From: Rubinisphaera italica
GTDB lineage: Bacteria; Planctomycetota; Planctomycetia; Planctomycetales; Planctomycetaceae
Assembly: GCF_007859715.1 (NCBI RefSeq)
Contig: NZ_SJPG01000001.1
Span: 1,514,728-1,578,727 of the forward strand
Reading direction: 5' to 3'
Length of the DNA: 64,000 bases
Of the stretch, positions 54,316 to 61,049 are shown one piece after another. The position numbers and the translations under genes were made by a program. Below the pieces are notes generated by a model, which saw nothing but the letters and a program-made list of their open reading frames with translations, did no database searches and was not told where the DNA came from. Numbering within the stretch: position 1 is the first letter of the stretch; every line of letters begins with the position of its first letter.

Positions 54316-55626
54316 CTAGCTGACTTCCCAACCTTCGCGATAGGTTTTACGGATAAACTGATCTGCCCGGGAACAATTGGTCGCTTGCAGATTTTCAGCA
54401 TCCCATTCCAACCGCTCGCCTACGCGGTAGGCAACGTTCCCCAGCAATACCGTTTCGGTGAGTGCTCCGGAATAATCGAAATTGCAGGTCGTGGGCGAAC
54501 CATCCTTACACGCTTTGATCCACTCGGCATGATGTCCGATTGAAGGGGGAATGGTTTGCTCGGGAACTTGGAAGTCGGCAAATTTATCCTGAGGGAAGAG
54601 GCGATAATTGCTGTATCCGGAAAACAGCTTGCCTTCACTACCGACAAACATCACTCCGCTACCAGGAACACGTTCGCCGGCAACTTCTTTGGGAGTTTGG
54701 TTGCCATCGTACCAGGTGAGTTTAACAGCGGGCTGTGTATCACGAGCTGGGAATTCGTAATGTACAGTCAATCCATGCGGACACGATTCCGGATGCACTT
54801 CCGGTCCCTCGGCTACACAACTTGTGGGATGTCTCAACCCGAGCGCCCAGAATGGTAAATCCATGTAATGGCAGCCCATGTCACCCAACGTTCCTTGGCC
54901 AAAGTCCCACCAGCGTCGCCACTGAGCGGGGTGATATCGTCCAGCCGCAAAGGGCCGCTCAGGAGCTGGTCCCAGCCACAAATCCCACGCCAGTGTCTCT
55001 GGTGGTTTCTGGCTTTCTTCAGGGCGGTCGCCCCCTCCCCAGCCTTTTCCAACCCAGACATGAACTTCATTCACGTCGCCAATTGCACCCGACTGAATCA
55101 GTTCCACGACGCGGCGATAATTATCTCCTGCGTGAATTTGGGTTCCAAGCTGCGTGGCCACTCCGTGTTTTTTGGCTTCCTGAGAAATCAACCGAGCTTC
55201 TTCGACAGTATGGGTTAATGGTTTTTCACAGTAAACATGCAAACCGGCCCGAATCGCCCGAATGGTCGCAGGTGCGTGATGGTGATCGGTGGTGCCGATG
55301 ACGACCGCATCAATTTTTCCCTTTTCTGCATCGAGCATTTCTCGATAATCGGAATAAGTGCGTGCGTCGGGAAACTCCGACAGTTTACGTGCCAGATAAT
55401 TTTTATCGACGTCTACCAGAGCAACAATATTTTCCGAATGTACGCCGGCGATATCCGCTGCAGCTCTGTTGGCAGTTCCAATGCAGCCAATATTTAATTT
55501 TTGCAGGGGAGAAGTCGGCTCAGCGATCGCTCCTCCCGTCCAGACACCCGCTGAGATGGCAGCTGCTCCAGCGGATGTTGTTTTTAGAAAATCACGTCTA
55601 CTGAAATGTAGTTTGCGGGGACTCAT
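54316..55626 (-). CDS. Gfo/Idh/MocA-family oxidoreductase, Tat-exported
   Basis: 436 residues from the ATG at 55624-55626, selected for the AAAGGA site eight bases upstream; the frame also opens 11 codons earlier. Twin-arginine leader FSRRDFLKTTSAGAAAISAG. The NAD(P)-binding fold begins at LNIGCIGTANRAAADIAGV, with the EKP motif (YCEKPLTH) typical of the family, and a C-terminal alpha/beta substrate domain. Exported members are frequent in planctomycetes and act on sugars or sugar derivatives, with cofactor carried through Tat (family knowledge). It is last in a leftward series with the ceramidase-like and esterase genes, 119 bp from the former. Confidence 0.9.
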   Translation of the reverse strand: MSPRKLHFSRRDFLKTTSAGAAAISAGVWTGGAIAEPTSPLQKLNIGCIGTANRAAADIAGVHSENIVALVDVDKNYLARKLSEFPDARTYSDYREMLDAEKGKIDAVVIGTTDHHHAPATIRAIRAGLHVYCEKPLTHTVEEARLISQEAKKHGVATQLGTQIHAGDNYRRVVELIQSGAIGDVNEVHVWVGKGWGGGDRPEESQKPPETLAWDLWLGPAPERPFAAGRYHPAQWRRWWDFGQGTLGDMGCHYMDLPFWALGLRHPTSCVAEGPEVHPESCPHGLTVHYEFPARDTQPAVKLTWYDGNQTPKEVAGERVPGSGVMFVGSEGKLFSGYSNYRLFPQDKFADFQVPEQTIPPSIGHHAEWIKACKDGSPTTCNFDYSGALTETVLLGNVAYRVGERLEWDAENLQATNCSRADQFIRKTYREGWEVS

Positions 55627-55745
55627 CGGGCGGGTTCCTTTAATTAGGATTGAGAACAACGGTGGGTCTGCTTTTTACGTTCATCGACTTATCGTTAAGT
55701 ATTATGCTTCTTATTGTAGCAGAAGATCAAGTCTCTGCACTTGAT

Positions 55746-57143
55746 CTATTCCGCATTCGAGGAAACCATTTCGCTCACCTGATCAACAATCAGGTTTTCA
55801 ACCTGGGGCGCCCAAACCGTAGGCAAGCCGTAATAGATCATCGATCGTGCCCCTTCGTACCCTCCTTCCAAAAGAACGCGACGGGACGGAATATAAGCCA
55901 TAACATCGTTGCAGTAACCTGCGACCCAAAGTTCCGGTTGATTCAGATCTCCTTTCAATCGCAGTGAGTAATCGACAACCACTTCTCCACCCAGAAAAAC
56001 GATAGTCTCTGTTCCAAGTGACCAGACCTGGATCGGATAGGGATAAGTCGCTGAAAGTTCACCGGCGCTATCTAGAGTTTTGAGCAACATTTTCGCGCGG
56101 CTTGCGACGTACTTATCCGAAGACATCGTATCGGTTTCCAGTTGCGATCGGGTTGGCAGTTCCGAAAACGGAATCGTAATTTCCTTGTACTTGGTTACAA
56201 GGTTGTCGGCTAAGGGCTTTGTGTCCTCGTCGGTAATATTTTCAACCGCGACCGCAATTTCTTTACCATACTTTTCTGCCAGTTCGACCGTCCGGCGGGG
56301 GATTGGATTTTGATCGGCACCGCAGCCAGCGACAAACAGGGCGGTGGCACCGGGATAGGCTTTTTCAAGTTCGATTTGAGCAAACCCAGGCCAGTCGCCG
56401 TTCCATTGGTAAAAACCCAGCGTGGTCGCATGACAGGCATAGCCAAAGACAATCGCTTCCACTTTCCCCTGAGTATCTTTCACGAACAGCGTCGGCAGGG
56501 CATGATCAATCGGCCCTTTGAGTTCTTTGCCTGCCTCACGAAGGTCTGGCACATCTTTTTCCACGTTTTCACGACGATTAACCGCAAACGTAGCCGTACC
56601 TGTTCCAAAACTGAGTGCAGCCGGATGTAGATTCTCAATCGCGGCAGCGACCGCTTGATTGACTTTCTCAGGCAATGTTGCAGTGTAATCGTCTACAAGG
56701 CGTTGTTGCTCTTCATCGAGAAAATACATCGACGAAAGTGTTTCTCCGACAACGGGACCACAATGGGTATGCGAAGTACAAAACACGATCTGTGAACGTT
56801 TCAAACTGAAATTCTTCTCAAGCAGCCCGCTCCATTGCTCGGCTACCTGACGACTGATGCCGACCAGATCCAGGGAGATCAAAACCGCCCGTTTTCCAGA
56901 TCCACTTTCGAGCGCAATCGCTTTGACCCACAAGTCGTGCAGTTTGCCTTCTGCAGGTTTATCTCGGCCTGCGTAACCAGACATCCAGATCGGCTGTTCG
57001 GGAGTAATGACAACCCGCCCAACACCCGCTTTCCATCCCTCGGCCGCTTCAACATCTCTGCTTGCCGCGAAACAAAACAGAAGTAAAGAACAGAAAACAG
57101 CCCGTGGGAATACTCGTGAAAATAGTCGTAACGTGTAGTTCAT
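55746..57143 (-). CDS. Neutral/alkaline ceramidase-like exported hydrolase
   Basis: 465 residues from the ATG at 57141-57143 with an AAGGA site; an upstream ATG adds 17 residues. Signal peptide (VFCSLLLFCFAASRDVEA). The mature protein has the N-terminal ceramidase-family motifs AGVGRVVITPEQPIWMSGYAGR, VLISLDLVGIS and the zinc-site-like TSHTHCGPVVG, followed by NGDWPGFAQIELEK. These proteins cleave amide or related bonds in lipids, or act as general secreted amidases in planctomycetes; the actual substrate is unknown. Shorter than true neutral ceramidases (~650 residues), lacking the C-terminal Ig-like domain. Confidence 0.85.
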   Translation of the reverse strand: MNYTLRLFSRVFPRAVFCSLLLFCFAASRDVEAAEGWKAGVGRVVITPEQPIWMSGYAGRDKPAEGKLHDLWVKAIALESGSGKRAVLISLDLVGISRQVAEQWSGLLEKNFSLKRSQIVFCTSHTHCGPVVGETLSSMYFLDEEQQRLVDDYTATLPEKVNQAVAAAIENLHPAALSFGTGTATFAVNRRENVEKDVPDLREAGKELKGPIDHALPTLFVKDTQGKVEAIVFGYACHATTLGFYQWNGDWPGFAQIELEKAYPGATALFVAGCGADQNPIPRRTVELAEKYGKEIAVAVENITDEDTKPLADNLVTKYKEITIPFSELPTRSQLETDTMSSDKYVASRAKMLLKTLDSAGELSATYPYPIQVWSLGTETIVFLGGEVVVDYSLRLKGDLNQPELWVAGYCNDVMAYIPSRRVLLEGGYEGARSMIYYGLPTVWAPQVENLIVDQVSEMVSSNAE

Positions 57144-57245
57144 CCTCGAATCCTTATTCAGTAAACGACAGCGATCGAGCGACGCGAAATTCAATATTTA
57201 TTTAGCTTACATTAAATCGATCAGCAAGTCTGCTAACACGGCTAC

Positions 57246-57600
57246 GTGGAGATCATTCTCCAAAACTTAGTAAGTCCAGCCCGAGTTAACCATGGCGAGG
57301 CTGCCCTCCAAAGTTTCTTTCGGGTTGGTGCAATCCTTAACAGATCTCTTCAGAACAGGCTATCAGATGGAATGCCTCTTATGGGCTTTGTCCACCGAGA
57401 CAGAAAAGCGATCTGGGTTACTGCGGAGGCAACAATAGAAGTGTCCATATCAGCTTCGTAAATCTCCGTCAGTCATTCGGTAAACTCAAGAGTCGAATGT
57501 GTGAACCACTCAAACAAGTGACGGGTCGTTTTGAAAGCTTCGATGGAACTATGACCGCAACGATGTGTTCACGGATTTGGACATTCAAGTTCGGATCATT
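57246..57600 (+). pseudogene. Possible decayed pyridoxamine-phosphate-oxidase-like gene
   Basis: In the 450 bp between the two leftward hydrolase genes, the plus strand reads GMPLMGFVHRDRKAIWVTAE followed by ATIEVSISAS and a stop, resembling the central strands of the general-stress/pyridoxamine 5'-phosphate oxidase-like fold (..G.P...M.FV..DG.IWV.T). After the stop, and partly in another frame, FVNHSN-like and KQVTGRFESFDG pieces appear in the order expected for that fold. If the likeness is real, this is a frameshifted, nonfunctional remnant. The match is from memory of the family and is weak. Confidence 0.3.
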
Positions 57601-58699
57601 TAATCTTCTTGTCACCGTAACCTGCCCATACCCATTCAATGGCATGAGGGAGAAATTGTTCTTTGGCATTGCGGATGCCGTGGCCTGAATTGCGACAGAA
57701 TAAATACTGATACTCATAGCCTTTGTCTTTAAGCACTTTGGCCATCTGGTGGTTTGCCAGGACCCAGTCGTGCATATCGTCGCGCATGACATTGGGGTTG
57801 AGCAGGTCGCGATCGCCTACGGATATGAACAGTCGAATCGGCTTTTTGGGGCTGTTGGGAATGATTGTACTGTGAAAGCCCCAGGCACCATCGGGATACT
57901 CTGGATCGAATGGCCATGCCTGGTTTACGAAAGTACCAGAAGTGGTGAGCACACGCCGATAGAGATCAGGACGAAACCAGGCCATGATCAATGCTGCAGA
58001 GCCCCCTGAACTGGAGCCCATCGCCGCGCGGCCTTCGGGATCTTTAGTCAGTTTCACATTGCAATTCTTCTCGACGCGAGGCAGTACTTCGGTTTCGATA
58101 TATTCGGCAAACAGTGCCGACATGTTGTCATACTCTTTGCCGCGTTGATGCCCCTGCGCATCACCGCCACCGTTAGCGATCTGGATGAGGATGATCGGAG
58201 GAATTCGCTTTTGTGCGATCAAGTTATCGAGAATCCGCGGCAACTCCATACTTGGTTTCCCTTTGGGGCCGTCGTGGCAGACCATAAACGGCGCCTCTGT
58301 GCCGGCTTCATACTGAGCAGGAATGTAGACCGTAATCTGCCTCTTATAGTCGATTTCGTGAGTGTCGACGATGAGAGTTTTAGGGTTCTTCGGATCGACC
58401 GTTCCAAACTCGTTGCGGGCAATCCCCGGATTATAAATTTTGGTTTCTGTGGAATCGATCGTAAATTGCTGGACCTTGCCGCGTGGAACGTCTTGTGCGA
58501 CTTTGCCTTCAGGGGCGGACACATACTCCGGCCCGATCACAAAATTGTCATACGCATCCAGAGGCGGATTCTCGCCGGTTTCCAGCACTTTGAATGAGGG
58601 GGAGCCTGGAGCATCAAATTGGCGAACTGGCGGTTCCGCATTCGCGGTTGCCAGAGTTCCAAACAAACAGATCAGCATCGTCGACAATAGCTTAGACAT
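57596..58699 (-). CDS. Exported alpha/beta-hydrolase esterase (esterase D/enterochelin-esterase-like)
   Basis: 367 residues. Signal peptide LLSTMLICLFGTLATANA. Esterase D-type (PF00756) fold: the nucleophile elbow is MGSSSGGSAALI, the acid is in SVGDRDLLN, and the histidine in NSGHGIRNAK close to the C-terminus. A substrate-type N-terminal extension precedes the core, as in enterochelin esterase-like and feruloyl/acetyl esterase-like secreted enzymes; the bond cleaved is probably an acyl ester on a carbohydrate or siderophore (inference). It is divergent from the Cys-repeat peptide gene, with a perfect 17-bp palindrome between them. Confidence 0.87.
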   Translation of the reverse strand: MSKLLSTMLICLFGTLATANAEPPVRQFDAPGSPSFKVLETGENPPLDAYDNFVIGPEYVSAPEGKVAQDVPRGKVQQFTIDSTETKIYNPGIARNEFGTVDPKNPKTLIVDTHEIDYKRQITVYIPAQYEAGTEAPFMVCHDGPKGKPSMELPRILDNLIAQKRIPPIILIQIANGGGDAQGHQRGKEYDNMSALFAEYIETEVLPRVEKNCNVKLTKDPEGRAAMGSSSGGSAALIMAWFRPDLYRRVLTTSGTFVNQAWPFDPEYPDGAWGFHSTIIPNSPKKPIRLFISVGDRDLLNPNVMRDDMHDWVLANHQMAKVLKDKGYEYQYLFCRNSGHGIRNAKEQFLPHAIEWVWAGYGDKKIK

Positions 58700-59009
58700 T
58701 AGACATCCTCGTAAATTGCATTAGTGGTTCTCCGAATGACAAGAAGTCGAAACCGCTGTTCGATACGACTCAGAGAATTAGAAGTTACCAAATCCTGTCC
58801 TTCAACGCTCGGTACTATTTTGTTGACATGTCCTGGAATGTGAAATTCACATTCAATTGAAGGTATTCGGACAAAGTTCTGAGATTTTATAAAAAACCAG
58901 GGAAGATTTTGTCCCCGTTCACGTTCCTCTTTCGCTGTAAGAGTATGAGACATCACTGAATGTCAAAACAAACTCACTATTTTAGTCCACCACGAAAGCG
59001 AGAAGAACG
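58700..59009. other. Divergent intergenic region, esterase and Cys-repeat peptide genes
   Basis: About 310 bp with no further gene. It holds a TTGACA box at 58823-58828 directed toward the peptide gene, the perfect palindrome at 58837-58853, and an AT-rich stretch (TTTTATAAAAAA, 58886-58897). A GAGAAG ribosome-site-like run lies seven bases before the peptide start at 59010. Confidence 0.45.
58837..58853. promoter_or_regulatory. Perfect palindrome, putative operator
   Basis: AATGTGAAATTCACATT: eight-base arms around a single central A. It lies between divergent genes, 138 bp from the esterase start and 157 bp from the peptide start, just after a TTGACA box. The half-site TGTGA resembles that of CRP, but the spacing of the halves is three bases instead of six, so another dimeric regulator is more likely. 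Confidence 0.5.
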
Positions 59010-59186
59010 ATGAAAACTTTCACAAAAACAACGGGTACGAAACTGGTCAAAGAAGTCAGCAAATTGCGATCTGACAAGCAAGCCCCACAAGGCCGCTGCT
59101 GCAGTTCATGTCGTAGTTGCCGAAGCTGTCGCTCATGTCGTAGCTGTAACAGCTGCCGCAGCTGCCGCGGATGCGGTTGCCACTAA
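59010..59186 (+). CDS. 58-residue peptide with cysteine at every third residue (candidate precursor peptide or metal-binding peptide)
   Basis: A short gene: ATG at 59010 after GAGAAG, stop TAA at 59184-59186. The first 28 residues are a Lys/Thr-rich leader-like part (MKTFTKTTGTKLVKEVSKLR then SDKQAPQG). Residues 30-57 hold eleven cysteines: C30, C31 and then one at every third position through C55 (C31, 34, 37, 40, 43, 46, 49, 52, 55) and C57, with mostly Arg-Ser between (CRS repeat, one CNS, last units CRG and CGCH). The Arg, Ser and Cys codons vary synonymously between repeats, including a switch between the TCA and AGC serine codon families, which argues that the CRS reading frame is under selection. 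It has a dedicated terminator (59328-59359). No maturation enzyme is adjacent. It may be a RiPP-type precursor, a metallothionein-like peptide or a structural Cys peptide. Confidence 0.72.
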   Translation: MKTFTKTTGTKLVKEVSKLRSDKQAPQGRCCSSCRSCRSCRSCRSCNSCRSCRGCGCH

Positions 59187-59599
59187 GAAGCATTTGGCTT
59201 GACCGAGGGCCGTCGCATGGGCATCTGGAGACTCAGCTTACAAAGCTCGCTCCTGCAGAAATCTGCCCATTAAAGTCAATGACGTATCTTTCGCCTGCGT
59301 GCGAAGACGAATCGAGTGATGTTTTGTAACCCTGCCGTCGTATGCGGCAGGGTTTTTTTGTTGCTGAAACCGCGGTCCAAATGAAACCCGGAATTACCTT
59401 AGCCGATGAAATGGCTCTCTAATGAGACCAGGAATGAATTTATGAAACATTCCCTCAACGATAGATGACTTGTAGTCTTGAAAATTTGTATTATCAGCCT
59501 CTGCAGGTTGGATGGTTCGATTGTTATGCAATTGTCTTGTAAGTCTTCATTAGGCAACGTATTCTCACATTAAGAAAGATCCCTGGACAAATCCAAACT
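59187..59599. other. 3' region of peptide transcript and intergenic sequence
   Basis: The first 170 bp run from the peptide stop to the terminator at 59328-59359 and would be an untranslated tail, unusually long for so short a gene and possibly structured. The following 240 bp are AT-rich, without a gene; the SGNH hydrolase promoter should lie there. CCGCGGTCCAAATGAAACCCGG at 59375-59396 resembles a piece at 34841-34862 (see findings). Confidence 0.4.
59328..59359 (+). terminator. Rho-independent terminator of the Cys-repeat peptide unit
   Basis: CCCTGCCG (59330-59337), loop TCGTATG, CGGCAGGG (59345-59352), then seven T (59353-59359). Perfect eight-base-pair stem with AA before it. It closes a transcript of about 350 bases that carries only the 58-residue peptide gene. 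Confidence 0.93.
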
Positions 59600-60943
59600 A
59601 TGAATATGGGAACGAAGATGTCAATGAAAATAATGTTCGTCGCCGTCCTGATTTGCGGTTTTGCATCTGTTGGGGTAACTGCCCCAATTGAAACACCTGC
59701 GGAGGTTCAGTTGACGGGAGATTGGACTGTTTCGGTGACGGTACCGGGCTCCCATCCGGTTGCTGCCGAGGTGGAAATCCCCGGCCCCGATATCGTCACG
59801 GTCGCCCATGAGAAATACGACAGACTTCCAGATTTCGACGCCAAGACTTCAGCTGGCTGGAGAAGGGGTGTTCGGCTCAAAGGAGTGGTTGCAGCGGAAT
59901 GCACGGTGGAAGCTTTGCTCGACCCCGAGAGCCTTGTGATCCGAGACGGGCTGGAACCTGAGGCAAAGACGTTTAAGAAAGGCATCGATTACGAGGCAGA
60001 CCTTGTCTCCGGTACCGTCGGTCGTTTGCCAGAAGGAGAGATCGCTCCCGACCAGCCTGTGTACATCGACTATCAATATGCAAAACAGCGTCTCGATTCT
60101 GTCGTGCTCAGTGACGATGGTCGGATCGTGCACAAAATGGGAACGCCGCATGCGTCCATGCCTGAACCGCCAGCGCTGGAGCCGGGTGAGATCCGACTGG
60201 CGAACATATATATTTCAGGCCGTCTCAACGCTCTGACTAACGACCACCTTTATCCGATCCTGGAAACCGTCTATCCGGAGCCGCAAGCAAACAGTACATC
60301 GATTGCAGAAATACTGCTTCCCAAGACCTTGGAAAAACTTGAGTCTGGAGAGTCATTGACAATCCTCGCCTGGGGCGACAGCGTAACGACTTTCAATCGC
60401 TACCAGACGATGTTTGTCGAGCGTCTGAAAGCACGCTATCCAAACGCAAAGATTGAATTAGTCACCGAGGCGTGGGGTGGACGAAATACTGGGAGTTACC
60501 TTAGCGAACCACCGGGCAGTGAACACAACTATCAGGAGAAGGTGTTGAACAAAAAGCCCGATTTGATCGTCTCTGAATTCGTCAACGATGGCGGTCTTTC
60601 TGAAGCTCAAGTGGAGGAACGCTACGGTAAGATCCTTGCCGACTTCCGGGAAATTGGCGCGGAGTGGATCATTCTGACCCCGCACTATGTTCGTCCAGGC
60701 TGGATGGGATTATCGAGCCAGCGAAACATCGATGACGATCCCCGCGCCTACGTGAAAGGAGTCCGTGATTTAGCGAAGAAGAACCAGATTGCGGTTGCCG
60801 AAGGATCTCTGCGGTACGGTCGGCTCTGGCGGCAGGGCATTCCCTACATCACATTGATGGACAACAATATCAACCATCCCAACATGTACGGGCACAAGCT
60901 CTTCGCCGATAGTCTCATGGCACTTTTCCCGAAGTCCGAATGA
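59600..60943 (+). CDS. Exported SGNH/GDSL-family hydrolase
   Basis: 447 residues; an internal ATG at 59618, better placed after GGGAACGAAG, may be the true start. Signal peptide IMFVAVLICGFASVGVTA. A ~190-residue N-terminal beta-rich region precedes the SGNH domain, whose blocks are LAWGDSVTTF (Ser nucleophile), WGGRNTGSYL (Gly), FVNDGG (Asn) and NNINHPNMYGHKLF (Asp/His). These enzymes remove acyl groups, often acetyl, from sugars and glycans; the unusual long N-terminal domain suggests substrate binding. It lies between the Cys-repeat peptide unit and the convergent heme/cupredoxin gene. Confidence 0.87.
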   Translation: MNMGTKMSMKIMFVAVLICGFASVGVTAPIETPAEVQLTGDWTVSVTVPGSHPVAAEVEIPGPDIVTVAHEKYDRLPDFDAKTSAGWRRGVRLKGVVAAECTVEALLDPESLVIRDGLEPEAKTFKKGIDYEADLVSGTVGRLPEGEIAPDQPVYIDYQYAKQRLDSVVLSDDGRIVHKMGTPHASMPEPPALEPGEIRLANIYISGRLNALTNDHLYPILETVYPEPQANSTSIAEILLPKTLEKLESGESLTILAWGDSVTTFNRYQTMFVERLKARYPNAKIELVTEAWGGRNTGSYLSEPPGSEHNYQEKVLNKKPDLIVSEFVNDGGLSEAQVEERYGKILADFREIGAEWIILTPHYVRPGWMGLSSQRNIDDDPRAYVKGVRDLAKKNQIAVAEGSLRYGRLWRQGIPYITLMDNNINHPNMYGHKLFADSLMALFPKSE

Positions 60944-61049
60944 GGGAAGGGCAGCGAGAATACAAATTTTGAAAATTCGCAATGTTCTCAAATTAGAGGA
61001 TATGATCTTCTGGAATCTCAGACTGATCCTGAGGCCATGCGACGAATCT

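Noticed and set aside
58837..58853. CRP/FNR-type binding site
   Set aside because: The half-sites TGTGA/TCACA are separated by three bases rather than the six needed for CRP; kept only as a generic operator.
59020..59208. +1 frame across the Cys-repeat peptide, giving an Ala/Val-rich tail ending KKHLA
   Set aside because: It has no start codon with a ribosome site, contains a stop at the peptide's own start, and the repeat units are conserved at amino-acid level only in the CRS frame (serine TCA/AGC switch).
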